From CAYGSN01 sp964352675 (GTDB lineage: Bacteria; Pseudomonadota; Alphaproteobacteria; Micavibrionales; Micavibrionaceae), in assembly GCA_964352675.1 (NCBI GenBank), contig CAYGSN010000014.1, positions 1-60,875 on the forward strand: DNA of 60,875 nt, in the 5' to 3' direction. The position numbers and the translations under genes were made by a program. Under the pieces are notes generated by a model. The model had not been told where the DNA came from and did no database searches. It worked only from the letters and a program-made list of their open reading frames with translations. This document shows positions 9,065-17,387 of this stretch, in pieces (within the stretch, counting starts at the first letter, position 1; each line of letters opens with the position of its first letter).

Positions 9065-9750
9065 CGCGCCAGCAAGACCTTGTAAAAGATATTATAACCA
9101 TTTGGATCGTTGTAAAAGCATCCCGCTTTTTGGTCTGAAAAAGTGGTCCCCGATCCGATAGTCGCTTCCCAAAAAAACGTTCCGATATAGGGCGTAAAAC
9201 CGACATCGGCGGTATCGGCCAGTACCGCGGTTCCGCTAGAGAGATTCAAAAGTCTGTTCATTTGTGCACAGACGGCGTCCGATAAGTTTGTGGCCATGAT
9301 CGTAATTTCCGGCTCTGTGGTAAAAATCTGGTTCACAGCATTGGCACCGGTAATTGTATATTCCTGGGATGCGACGCCGGGAGCCAGCGCCTCGACCGGG
9401 ATTTCCTGCCAGATTGCCCCGCCGCCGTCAAAATGGAAGATTTTGTTGTCGTTGTTCAGACATCCTGCATGATTATAATCAGCAGTCCAGTTTGAATCAT
9501 CGAAACAGAGTTGAGCTTCCGTCACGCCGCGCAGGCGCAATTGTGCTACGGCATTGCTTATGACGCTGCTGTATTCTAGGATTTCGGCGGCGTAAAGCCG
9601 CGCCTTTTCTGCGCTCATATCCTGCGTGCCGCCGCGAATACTGCCAGAGACCGCATAGGTCAGGGCAGCCAGCATGGCCACACCAATAAGAATAATGAAG
9701 ATTACATTTCCGGATTCTGTGGCGAGCTGCGTGCTTGATTGAGTATTCAT
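9061..9750 (-). CDS. Pilin-like secreted or membrane-anchored protein
   Basis: A 229-residue protein of unknown family. A single hydrophobic segment at about residues 15-33 (GNVIFIILIGVAMLAALTYA) follows a short polar leader with TESG just before it, much like type IV pilin or pseudopilin N-terminal helices. It is followed by an amphipathic stretch (EKARLYAAEILEYSSVISNA) and a Cys-containing globular domain with four cysteines. The canonical prepilin peptidase site G-FTxxE is not exact, so pilin processing is uncertain. It starts 5 bases after the stop of the 132-residue gene upstream, suggesting one transcript. Confidence 0.7.
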   Translation of the reverse strand: MNTQSSTQLATESGNVIFIILIGVAMLAALTYAVSGSIRGGTQDMSAEKARLYAAEILEYSSVISNAVAQLRLRGVTEAQLCFDDSNWTADYNHAGCLNNDNKIFHFDGGGAIWQEIPVEALAPGVASQEYTITGANAVNQIFTTEPEITIMATNLSDAVCAQMNRLLNLSSGTAVLADTADVGFTPYIGTFFWEATIGSGTTFSDQKAGCFYNDPNGYNIFYKVLLAR

Positions 9751-9755
9751 ACTCT

Positions 9756-10154
9756 CTAGCTTACATCAGCCAGAAACTCATGAAAATCGCTTTCGCTGGA
9801 TTTGGGAATATGTACGGGGATTTTCTTTACCCCATGGGTGATAAGGGTTAAGAATTCTGCCCGTCCGACACCGATTTCCACATTATCGTAGATTCCGATT
9901 CCCAAGACGGGCTTTGCGAGGGGCTCCCCCCGTTCAATCCGCTCTTCGACCGTACGGCGCTTGGATTGTTCGCCGTCGGGCAAGTCCTGCAAGCGCTTGA
10001 TTTTTCCTTTTTTATCCAGCCATTCAAAGCTGAAAAGCGAGTGTTTCCAACTTTCAAGAACCTTGTTCGTTTGAACGTGGATCTCGATATATTTGTCCAT
10101 GCTCCCATTCAGGGAAGGATTGTCAATGAATCGTATGGTGTTTTTGTCCGGCAT
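9756..10154 (-). CDS. Uncharacterised small protein
   Basis: A 132-residue soluble protein with no recognised family, rich in charged residues (KKGKIKRLQDLPDGEQSKRR) and ending in a regular alpha/beta pattern (GVKKIPVHIPKSSESDFHEF). No signal peptide or membrane segment. It is transcribed just ahead of the pilin-like gene, with a 5-base gap, so the two probably form an operon. Divergent from the zf-CHCC gene; the 87-base space between must hold both promoters. The start at 10154 is the only good ATG, but no strong ribosome binding site is visible. Confidence 0.6.
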   Translation of the reverse strand: MPDKNTIRFIDNPSLNGSMDKYIEIHVQTNKVLESWKHSLFSFEWLDKKGKIKRLQDLPDGEQSKRRTVEERIERGEPLAKPVLGIGIYDNVEIGVGRAEFLTLITHGVKKIPVHIPKSSESDFHEFLADVS

Positions 10155-10241
10155 GATTATAATTCGTGAAGAGGTTTGATATGTTTCTCTGTGTTTTACT
10201 TTAAGCTATAGACGATAAAAAACCGTAAAAGGATTATGATA

Positions 10242-10433
10242 ATGCCAAAAAGCCCAGACTATCAGGTTTTAGAGCCCGAGACCATCGTTATAGATGGCGA
10301 TGCGGACGAAGTGTCCTGCGATGGCGGCGGCGGTGTGCTAGGCCATCCGAAAGTATGGTATTCCTTCGATGGCCGTGAAAGCGTCGAATGCGGGTATTGT
10401 GATCGGTTGTTTGTGAAGCAGCACATATCCTGA
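10242..10433 (+). CDS. Zinc-finger protein, zf-CHCC (NDUFS6-like) family
   Basis: A 63-residue protein with the CHCC zinc-finger pattern: Cys in DEVSCDGG, His in LGHPKVWYSF, and the Cys pair in VECGYCDRLF. This family is widespread in alphaproteobacteria and related to the NDUFS6/13-kDa subunit of mitochondrial complex I, but its bacterial role is not settled. AAAGGA at 10228-10233 sits 8 bases from ATG10242 and only 2 from ATG10236, so the second ATG is preferred. Confidence 0.85.
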   Translation: MPKSPDYQVLEPETIVIDGDADEVSCDGGGGVLGHPKVWYSFDGRESVECGYCDRLFVKQHIS

Positions 10434-10448
10434 TCTTTCTCTGTAAAT

Positions 10449-10477
10449 CTTGATTTTGGGGTTCGTAAGTTCTATAT
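10449..10477 (+). promoter_or_regulatory. Candidate heat-shock (RpoH-type) promoter of hsp20
   Basis: CTTG at 10449-10452 and TCTATAT at 10471-10477 are separated by 18 bases. This fits the alphaproteobacterial sigma-32 pattern CTTG-N17/18-CYTATNT except for one base. It lies about 65 bases upstream of the Hsp20 start codon, the expected place for a heat-inducible promoter. Pattern match only. Confidence 0.45.
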
Positions 10478-10543
10478 ATACGGTATGGTGCTGCATAGAG
10501 GTGGGCCATGACTTTAAACTCGCTCAGATAAAGGAGGAGTGCA

Positions 10544-11014
10544 ATGAACTCAGGACGTTTAACCCTGTTCGACAGCCCGTTGTTTTTGGGCTTCGATCAG
10601 TTTGAAAAAACCCTCGACCGAGTGCGCAAATCGGCTTCGGAGGGCTATCCCCCTTATAATATTGAACAAATTGGTAATGACGGTCTGCGTATTACTTTGG
10701 CGGTGGCCGGTTTTACCATGTCTGATCTGGATGTGGAGATAGAAAATAACCAACTCACCATTCGCGGCAAGCAATTTGAAGAAGAACACGATGATCGCAT
10801 TTATCTGCATCGCGGTATTGCGGCCCGCCAGTTCCAGCGCAGCTTTATTTTGGCCGAAGGCGTAGAGATTGAGGATGCCGAGCTGGACAACGGCCTTCTG
10901 CATATTAATTTGAAGCGCATCATACCAGAATCAACAGCACGAAAAATTGAAATCAAGCGCACTGGCAATGGTGCGCAGTCTATTGATGCCATTGATGTTG
11001 ATGACAAAAAGTAA
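10544..11014 (+). CDS. Small heat shock protein, Hsp20/IbpA family
   Basis: A 156-residue holdase chaperone that binds unfolding proteins in the cytoplasm. The alpha-crystallin domain spans about residues 35-135, from PPYNIEQIGNDGLRITLAVAG through LTIRGKQ and the IYLHRGIAARQFQRSFILAEG loop to the beta-8/9 stretch ELDNGLLHINLKR. A short, polar C-terminal tail follows. AAGGAGGAG just ahead of ATG10544 is a very strong ribosome binding site. The DUF1150 gene follows 57 bases later, the usual alphaproteobacterial pairing. See the sigma-32-like promoter at 10449. Confidence 0.93.
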   Translation: MNSGRLTLFDSPLFLGFDQFEKTLDRVRKSASEGYPPYNIEQIGNDGLRITLAVAGFTMSDLDVEIENNQLTIRGKQFEEEHDDRIYLHRGIAARQFQRSFILAEGVEIEDAELDNGLLHINLKRIIPESTARKIEIKRTGNGAQSIDAIDVDDKK

Positions 11015-11071
11015 ATAAATTTAATGCGGCCCGCACGCAAATCATGTAGAATGAAGGTATAAGAGGGCAAA

Positions 11072-11305
11072 ATGACGGATAAAGATTTTAATTTACTGAA
11101 TAACCAGCTTAAGAATATATCCCAGCAAGATTTTCTGAATTTCGGTGTTCAGTATGTCGCCTATATAAGACAAATTCGGATTGAAGATAAGGTGGCCTTT
11201 GCAATCCACGCGGCTGATGGCACGCCTTTATCTGTAATGGATAGCGCAGCTTCTGCTGCAGTTGTGGTGCGCCACAACGATCTGGAACCCGCAACGGTTC
11301 ACTAA
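11072..11305 (+). CDS. DUF1150 family protein
   Basis: A 77-residue protein matching DUF1150: GVQYVAYIRQI, then FAIHAADGTPLSVM, and the closing HNDLEPATVH. The family is nearly confined to alphaproteobacteria and usually lies next to hsp20, as here, and near ptsN, which is the next gene on the other strand. Function unknown; a link to heat stress is inferred from position. AGAGGG at 11063-11068 provides the ribosome binding site. Confidence 0.85.
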   Translation: MTDKDFNLLNNQLKNISQQDFLNFGVQYVAYIRQIRIEDKVAFAIHAADGTPLSVMDSAASAAVVVRHNDLEPATVH

Positions 11306-11357
11306 GTTTTTCCAAAAGCAATGATGGTATTCTCCTTCGACGCACGAGGGGAGGATT

Positions 11358-11828
11358 TTATGCGGCTAGCATCCAGCCCTCAGGACCGATCAACAGCGAA
11401 CGGACGGCTTGCTCGTCTTTGGCTTCGCGAATACGATCACAAAGTTCTTTGTTTTTAAACATACGCGAAATTCTGCTGAGTTTGCGCAGGTGCAGCGGTC
11501 CGTCGCGCTCAGGCGACAAAACCAGACAGATTAGATCTACAGATTTTCTATCCAGAGCTTTGAAATCCAGCGGGCGGTTCAGAACAGCAAGCGCCGTAAA
11601 AGGGTTTTCAAGATGCCGAATTTTTAAATGAGGAATAGCAACGCCGTCACCGATCGCAGAGCTTGTAATCTCTTCCTTGTCAATCAGGCGTTGAAATAAA
11701 GAATGCTCCTGATATGAAATTTTATCTGCTACATCCTGTGCCAGAAGCTCTAACGCATGGCGCGGGCTTCCTGCATTAAGATGGTGAATAATATAGTCGA
11801 TTTGGGTGTCGCGATACAGATCAGACAT
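11358..11828 (-). CDS. ptsN: Nitrogen-regulatory PTS protein, EIIA-Ntr
   Basis: The terminal phospho-acceptor of the PTS-Ntr chain, which regulates potassium and nitrogen/carbon balance in proteobacteria. At 156 residues it is a complete EIIA domain: SAIGDGVAIPHLK carries the phosphorylated His, and LICLVLSPERDGPLHLRKLS follows. I prefer the start at 11828 (MSDLYRD) because GGGAG lies 8 bases upstream; an ATG at 11867 would add 13 residues. It belongs to the conserved rpoN-hpf-ptsN block, but an unknown gene at 12057 separates it from hpf. Confidence 0.92.
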   Translation of the reverse strand: MSDLYRDTQIDYIIHHLNAGSPRHALELLAQDVADKISYQEHSLFQRLIDKEEITSSAIGDGVAIPHLKIRHLENPFTALAVLNRPLDFKALDRKSVDLICLVLSPERDGPLHLRKLSRISRMFKNKELCDRIREAKDEQAVRSLLIGPEGWMLAA

Positions 11829-12056
11829 GATTGGATCTCCCGTTAAAATCCCGAACTCTTTACACACGTAATAGGGGTTTTATAGTTTTCAAAAGCGAAA
11901 TACCAGAAAAAAAAGTGGTGCACTGCATAATTTAGTCAACACTTATATGCCATCTATCATGAATGGCGCAAATCCGCACTGGATAAGGGTTTAAGGCGTG
12001 CTATAAAGGGGGTATTTCTGTGCTTTTTTTATGCTGATTTTGTGCAATAAGGATGC

Positions 12057-12950
12057 TTAACCCGGAGGCGGTTTCATTTCTTCAGCAATGTGGACTAAAC
12101 CGTAATGATCTGCTCCGTTTTGAATTCTTTCGGCATTCCTGATGACGAGCTCATTTGTCGCGCCAGCCACTCCGTCTTTGGTCAGAATGAAAGGGTGGGT
12201 TGTAATGTTGTAGGGTAGATCAGGAAAAGCTTCTCCCACCTTCTCCGCGATTTTTTTCAGCAGATCCGGGTCGTGTCCTTCCGCGATGATGCAGCTGTCT
12301 CTGGATGCTATCCAGACGCAAAAACTTTGGTCTCCAAGCCCTATCATGGTTTTCAGGAGGCGCTGGTGTAGCGAAGGTAATAGCAGTCTGGCCGAATCAT
12401 ATCCGTCAGCAACGTGAATATTGGCTGAACGGGATTCCTGTTTCGTTTCACGGTAGCGGATTTCAAAATCCAGTTCACGGTTTTGAAGGTTTTCAATTGC
12501 GGCGGTATAAAGATCGTCTTTCGTGACCCCCCATTTTATCATTTGTTCCGTTTTAATGCTTGTCATGGTTCCTTCGTGATCGAGCACGAACATGATGACC
12601 GTGTCGTTCACGAATTCGATATGCGCGGCAAGCTCGGGATTAATATTTTCAAAAATGCTTACGGGTTGGATGCGCGGCATTATGTGATGCCTCATATTCT
12701 CGAAAGGCAGATCCAGATCAAGGAGGCTCTGAGCGTTGAAGGTACGGGAGAGGTAATTGGTAACGCATTCATCTGCGTTTTTCGGGTTTCGGTTTGCTAT
12801 TTTTTTCAAAGTTGAAAGATCCAAACCAAGTCCATTGACAAACAAGGTCCTGCCATTCCCGGCTACAGAGATCTCAAAATCGCTACTTATTCCCCTAAGC
12901 AATCCTATAACGTATTTTGCAAAATCTTCCGACTTTTCCGGAACTGACAC
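12057..12950 (-). CDS. Uncharacterised protein, possibly DUF1444-like
   Basis: About 297 residues, soluble, with no signal peptide. Features include MPRIQPVSIFENI, VNDTVIMFVLDHEGTMTSI and a C-terminal part beginning FCVWIASRDSCIIAEG and ending LVHIAEEMKPPPG. The layout is reminiscent of DUF1444 (B. subtilis YtpQ) proteins, but I hold this loosely. I chose the GTG at 12950 because GGGAG (12959-12963) precedes it with 8-base spacing; the longer frame opening at a TTG at 13013 has no ribosome binding site. The gene sits between hpf and ptsN, interrupting that conserved pair. Confidence 0.65.
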   Translation of the reverse strand: MSVPEKSEDFAKYVIGLLRGISSDFEISVAGNGRTLFVNGLGLDLSTLKKIANRNPKNADECVTNYLSRTFNAQSLLDLDLPFENMRHHIMPRIQPVSIFENINPELAAHIEFVNDTVIMFVLDHEGTMTSIKTEQMIKWGVTKDDLYTAAIENLQNRELDFEIRYRETKQESRSANIHVADGYDSARLLLPSLHQRLLKTMIGLGDQSFCVWIASRDSCIIAEGHDPDLLKKIAEKVGEAFPDLPYNITTHPFILTKDGVAGATNELVIRNAERIQNGADHYGLVHIAEEMKPPPG

Positions 12951-13080
12951 AGCATTTACTCCCTGCAAAACTAGTGATAGCTCTATCAAGCAGAGGGAAA
13001 TGCTGTGCGTCAATACGTAAATCTTGGTTTTTTACGTTTTTACGCAGTTTTTTGCAGGAATACTACAAATAAAAGGCGTT

Positions 13081-13716
13081 TTAAGCGCTTTTGCTAACCT
13101 GTTGGGTATCAACATTTTCAGGATCAATCCAGCCGATATTGCCGTCTTCACGGCGGTAGACCACATTGATAACGCCATTTGCCGGGTTGCGGAACATCAT
13201 GGCGTTTTTGTTGGACAGATCCAGGCGCATAACGGCATCGGAAACGCTCATTGTATCAATATCCGTGCTCATCTCTGCGATAACGACAGGATCTTCGCCA
13301 TTCTCTGCATCGTCTTCCGGCTTATTATCCTGTTCCAGCGTTTCCGGCATGGCTGCCAGAACAAATTTGCGGGCCTTTAATATTTCGCTTTCCGGGGTTT
13401 GTTCCAGGCGCTCATGATGATCGCGTAGTCGGCGTTTATAGCGGCGGAGCTGTTTGGCTGCTTTTTCCGCGGCGCTGTCGAATGCGGCATACGGGTCACC
13501 CGCGACATTGTCAGCCACAATCATGATATTTTTACCAAGTTGAATGGAAATATGGACTTTCGTCTGCTTATGGCCATGCCCTTCCCTTGAAAACGTAACC
13601 GTCGCAAAGGTTGTGTGATTGAAATATTTGCTGTTCAAATCTTCAATTTTTTGAGATACATGCGTGCGCAGGGCATCGCCGACATCGATCTGTTTTCCAT
13701 GTACGGTGAGTTCCAT
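13081..13716 (-). CDS. hpf: Ribosome hibernation promoting factor, long form
   Basis: A 211-residue long-type HPF. The N-terminal domain (residues 1-105: MELTVHGKQIDVGDALRTHV, then HISIQLGKNIMIVADNV and the basic KQLRRYKRRLRDHH) binds the 30S decoding region. An acidic linker follows, then a C-terminal dimerisation domain (VSDAVMRLDLSNKNAMMFRNP, then REDGNIGWIDP). Long HPF alone forms 100S dimers in stationary phase. Its place downstream of rpoN matches the conserved rpoN-hpf-ptsN cluster, although an unknown gene intervenes on each side. Confidence 0.93.
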   Translation of the reverse strand: MELTVHGKQIDVGDALRTHVSQKIEDLNSKYFNHTTFATVTFSREGHGHKQTKVHISIQLGKNIMIVADNVAGDPYAAFDSAAEKAAKQLRRYKRRLRDHHERLEQTPESEILKARKFVLAAMPETLEQDNKPEDDAENGEDPVVIAEMSTDIDTMSVSDAVMRLDLSNKNAMMFRNPANGVINVVYRREDGNIGWIDPENVDTQQVSKSA

Positions 13717-13923
13717 GAGGACCTTCCTTTAAGTTTTTGATTGCAGTATGGATACATCGACAATTATAGCACAAATTCACTGAAAGGCATGATTTTTCGC
13801 AGAAAAAATTTGTGTTTTTGAGGGCAATATGAAAATTTTATAGAATCGACCGCCGCGCTTGCCGGTTTGAAACTGGATTAAGTTTTCTTTTGTTTTCGGC
13901 GCCACCGAGAAAAAGTCGAGTTG

Positions 13924-14448
13924 TTAAGGTGTACTTTCCTGAATTGGCTGAGGATCAATTAGCTGGTATCTTTGAGCAACGTCACGAAGAGCTTGAGATT
14001 GAGCCGGAGTGTTGCAATGTAGGGTATCGATTTCATTCAATATAATTCTAAACGCGTCTATTTTATGTGGCACGAGTATATCCCTTGCAGTTGTAGAGCA
14101 AAACTGAATTCCTTGCTGCTTTATAAATAATTCTCTGGCCTCCTCTGTACGCCTGTCGGGCCAGGCTTTGTTTTTAAAAGTGTAGCCTGGGGGGCTAATG
14201 CCTTCTTTGAGCAATGAGGGTGTCCATATGGCATGAAAACTGGCTCCTTTCCCAAGATTAACCAGCACAGCAGCTCGTCTTTCTGGTATCCAGTTTTCTT
14301 CATTTTTACAAAAATCTTGTCCAACAGCTTTACCGCACTCTGTCAGGAAAGTAATTAACTCATTACGTTCATGAGTGAGGTGCGGATCTGGTTCATGTGC
14401 TGTAGGTTGGGCCGCGCCAGCAAATATTCTGGGTGGTTTTTCATTCAT
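13924..14448 (-). CDS. Uncharacterised protein between rpoN and hpf
   Basis: A 174-residue soluble protein of no known family: three Cys (ECGK, DFCKNEENW, IQFCSTT), many charged residues, and a Pro-rich end (IDPQPIQESTP). No signal or membrane segment. It reads in the same direction as rpoN and starts 32 bases after the rpoN stop, so it may be co-transcribed, but it is not part of the conserved cluster and looks like an inserted lineage-specific gene. The roughly 200-base space between it and hpf shows nothing I can name. Confidence 0.6.
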   Translation of the reverse strand: MNEKPPRIFAGAAQPTAHEPDPHLTHERNELITFLTECGKAVGQDFCKNEENWIPERRAAVLVNLGKGASFHAIWTPSLLKEGISPPGYTFKNKAWPDRRTEEARELFIKQQGIQFCSTTARDILVPHKIDAFRIILNEIDTLHCNTPAQSQALRDVAQRYQLIDPQPIQESTP

Positions 14449-14479
14449 GGCAGCAATTTACCGTAGTTCTATTTTTATG

Positions 14480-15922
14480 TCAACTTTTTTGTTTCCGGCG
14501 TTGCACGCTGGAGCCGATATTCATGCCTTCGCGGTATTTGGCGACTGTACGCCGCGCCAGGTCAATGCCTTCGGCTTTTAGCAAATCAACAATCGCATCG
14601 TCCGATAAAATCTTTTTCGGATCTTCCCCATCAATCAGCGATCTGATCCGCGCCTTGACGGATTCGGCGGAATGAGCCACGCCATCGGCGCTTTCCAGGG
14701 CAACGGAGAAAAAGAATTTGAGTTCAAACAACCCGCGCGGCGTGCCGATATATTTATTGGTGGTGACACGGCTGACCGTGCTTTCATGCATCTCGATTTC
14801 AGAAGCAATATCGGAGAGTTTGAGCGGCTTAAGAAACTCAATACCGTAATTGAAAAACGCATCCTGTTGTTCGACGATTTCGGCCGCGACTTTCAGGATG
14901 GTTTGCGCGCGCTGGTTCATGGCATTGACCAGCCAGTTGGCGGAGTTCATCTGGTTGTTGAGGTATTCTTTGTCCTTCTTCTGGCTCGCCCGGCTGGATA
15001 CTTCGGTATAATATTCCTGGTTGATCAGCACTTTGGGAAGCGTATCGTTGTTCAGCTCCACCCGCCATCCGCCGCCCAGATTTTTCGGCAGGCGCTTCAT
15101 CAGAACATCAGGGATGGCTGTCTGCACCACCAGATGGTCAAATTCACCTGCTGGCTTGGGGTTCAGCGCCTTGATCTCTTCCACCATATCGCGCAGATAG
15201 GTTTCATTAACCGCGCAGATATCCGCCAGCTTTTTAAAATCATGATTGCCGAGAAGCTCCAGATTATCGAGCAGCATTTGCATGGGCGCATCAAGCGTCC
15301 CTTTTTCCTCAAGCTGCAGCGCCAGACATTCTGCTAGTCCGCTGGCGAACACACCTGTAGGGTCGAACCCCTTCATGATGGCGAGCAGACGATCAATGCG
15401 CTCCGGTGAGCAGACCAGACGTTCCGTCAGCTCTGCTGTGTCAATGCGCAAATATCCCGCTTCATCAAGTTGGTCGATCAACAACCCGCCAATGACACGA
15501 TCGCGCGGATCATCGCAAGCGACAAGAAGCTGATCGCTTAGATGCTCGCGCAGAGTTTTATCGGCGCTCATTTGGTTTTCAAAACTGCTTTCTGCATCTT
15601 CGAATTTATGATTTCCGCCGCTTCCGACTTCTGCCATTTTAGAGCCGGAATCAAAATCATCACCGGAATGTGTAGAGAGCGCTTCGTCAAATTCACGGTC
15701 TATATCGTCTTTTTCTGCAAGGCTTGAGTCTTCTCCATTATCGTTGCCGCCCTCTTCAGGTTCCGCTTTTTCCAGTAATGGATTGCGCTCCAGCTCTTCT
15801 TCCACGAATTCTGACAGCTCCATATTGTTCATCTGCAGCATCTTGATGGCTTGCTGCAATTGCGGCGTCATCACAAGCTGCTGGGACTGGCGGAGATCGA
15901 GGGATTGAGTGGGCTTATTCAT
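14480..15922 (-). CDS. rpoN: RNA polymerase sigma-54 factor
   Basis: A 480-residue sigma-54. Region I is the Gln-rich N-terminus (LRQSQQLVMTPQLQQAIKML, residues 10-29), which blocks initiation until an enhancer-binding protein acts. An acidic region II follows, then the core-binding domain. The DNA-binding part contains the helix-turn-helix HESTVSRVTTNKYI and ends with the RpoN box ARRTVAKYREGMNI, which reads the -24 element. It is in the standard alphaproteobacterial place downstream of lptB. Confidence 0.97.
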   Translation of the reverse strand: MNKPTQSLDLRQSQQLVMTPQLQQAIKMLQMNNMELSEFVEEELERNPLLEKAEPEEGGNDNGEDSSLAEKDDIDREFDEALSTHSGDDFDSGSKMAEVGSGGNHKFEDAESSFENQMSADKTLREHLSDQLLVACDDPRDRVIGGLLIDQLDEAGYLRIDTAELTERLVCSPERIDRLLAIMKGFDPTGVFASGLAECLALQLEEKGTLDAPMQMLLDNLELLGNHDFKKLADICAVNETYLRDMVEEIKALNPKPAGEFDHLVVQTAIPDVLMKRLPKNLGGGWRVELNNDTLPKVLINQEYYTEVSSRASQKKDKEYLNNQMNSANWLVNAMNQRAQTILKVAAEIVEQQDAFFNYGIEFLKPLKLSDIASEIEMHESTVSRVTTNKYIGTPRGLFELKFFFSVALESADGVAHSAESVKARIRSLIDGEDPKKILSDDAIVDLLKAEGIDLARRTVAKYREGMNIGSSVQRRKQKS

Positions 15923-15978
15923 TCTTCCATTTTAGCACGGCAATGCCCAAATAACACTGAAAAGGAGCAAGGTTTTTT

Positions 15979-16737
15979 CTAAAGCTTAAAGCCCTGACCG
16001 AGATAAACACGCTGGACGTCTTTGTGGTTGATGATTTCATCGGGGGTGCCTTCGCACATCACATGGCCGTCATGCAGAATATAGGCACGGTCTACGATTC
16101 CCAGACAATCGCGTACATTGTGATCAGTGATCAAAACCCCGATGCCGCGGTCTTTCAGATGGGATATAAGCTTGCGGATTTCCCCCACCGCGATCGGGTC
16201 GATCCCGGCCAGCGGTTCATCCAGGAGTATGAAATCGGGACGGGCGGCCAAAGCGCGGGCAATTTCAACGCGTCGTCGTTCCCCGCCGGACAGGGCAATG
16301 GAAGGCGTGCGGCGCAAATGCTCAATGCCAAACTCAACCATTAGGTCTTCCAACATCAATTCCTGATCTTCTTTATTCAGTTCTTGCGCTTCAATTACGG
16401 CGCGCAAATTTTCCTCAACGTTCAGCCCGCGGAAGATAGAGGATTCCTGAGGTAAATAACCAATCCCCATCCGTGCGCGGCGGTACATGGGCAGGTTCGT
16501 GATATCCTGCCCGTCCAGCATGATATAGCCGCCATCCGGCCCAATCAGCCCGGTTATGATGTAAAAACAGGTGGTTTTCCCCGCGCCGTTGGGGCCGAGT
16601 AGGGCGACGGCCTCTCCGCGCTGTATGGAGATGCTAACATCGCGCAGCACCGGACGTTTCTTATAGCTCTTGGAGAGGTGATGAGCCGTTAAGCCCTTGG
16701 GCACTTCCTTGATACGGGGATTTTTTTTCAGGACCAT
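15979..16737 (-). CDS. lptB: LPS export ABC transporter ATP-binding protein
   Basis: The ATPase of LptB2FG, which extracts LPS from the inner membrane and drives it to the outer membrane. In 252 residues: Walker A GPNGAGKTTCFY, Q-loop GYLPQESSIFRG, signature LSGGERRRVEIARALA, Walker B FILLDEPLAGIDP, and switch His in LITDHNVRDCL. Its membrane partners LptF and LptG are at 37.8-40.0 kb in this window. lptA, normally immediately upstream, is separated by a LysE-family exporter gene. Confidence 0.97.
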   Translation of the reverse strand: MVLKKNPRIKEVPKGLTAHHLSKSYKKRPVLRDVSISIQRGEAVALLGPNGAGKTTCFYIITGLIGPDGGYIMLDGQDITNLPMYRRARMGIGYLPQESSIFRGLNVEENLRAVIEAQELNKEDQELMLEDLMVEFGIEHLRRTPSIALSGGERRRVEIARALAARPDFILLDEPLAGIDPIAVGEIRKLISHLKDRGIGVLITDHNVRDCLGIVDRAYILHDGHVMCEGTPDEIINHKDVQRVYLGQGFKL

Positions 16738-16749
16738 GAATGTGGCTTT

Positions 16750-17385
16750 CTATCGTGTCAGGGCCAATTTTACACCAAGGGCAATCATCAGGCCACCACA
16801 AACACGGTCAATCCATTTGGTAAAGCGCAGAAACCGGGCTTGAAAGGATTTGTTCGTCAGCACGACCGCAACGATCGAAAACCATCCTGCCGTCATAAAT
16901 ACACAAGTCAGGCCAAACATGGCTTTCACAGTCAGGGGCATGCCGGGATCCAGGATTTGTGTAAACAGAGCCAGGAAAAACAAAGTGGCCTTCGGATTGA
17001 ACAGGTTCGTAACGAAGCCGCTTCCCAGTGCGGTCCATGCGCCCATTTGTTTTTTTGGTTTTTGATTTTCAAGATTTCCATTGATATGCGGCGCTTGTCC
17101 CTTGGACATCAGAGCTTTGAAGCCAATGAAGATCAAATATGCCGCTCCGACCATCTTAATAATGTTAAAAAGAACGATAGATTGGGAAATGATCGTGGCA
17201 ATTCCGACAATCGAATAAGCAACATGAACCATCACGCCCAGCCCGAAGCCGATAGCCGTGAAAATTCCGGCGCGGCGGGAATGAACGATGGAATTGCGGA
17301 TGGCTATTACGAAATCAGGGCCCGGCGCCATAACGGCCATGCCAAAGACTGTGATTAAGATCAGCCACTCACTTAAATATTCCAT
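16750..17385 (-). CDS. LysE/RhtB family amino-acid exporter
   Basis: A 211-residue, six-helix membrane exporter. The family signature is at the N-terminus: GMAVMAPGPDFVIAIRNSI (residues 15-33), with GFGLGVMVHVAYSIVGIA and the loop KGQAPHINGN following. Helices at the C-terminus end in VCGGLMIALGVKLAL. Family members export lysine, threonine, homoserine lactones and similar solutes; the substrate here cannot be read. It is wedged between lptA (2-base gap) and lptB (12-base gap), inside the LPS transport operon, which is unusual. Confidence 0.9.
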   Translation of the reverse strand: MEYLSEWLILITVFGMAVMAPGPDFVIAIRNSIVHSRRAGIFTAIGFGLGVMVHVAYSIVGIATIISQSIVLFNIIKMVGAAYLIFIGFKALMSKGQAPHINGNLENQKPKKQMGAWTALGSGFVTNLFNPKATLFFLALFTQILDPGMPLTVKAMFGLTCVFMTAGWFSIVAVVLTNKSFQARFLRFTKWIDRVCGGLMIALGVKLALTR

Positions 17386-17387
17386 GT

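Noticed and set aside
14672..15337. A 221-codon open frame on the plus strand opposite rpoN
   Set aside because: Antisense to sigma-54, with no supporting start signal or motif.
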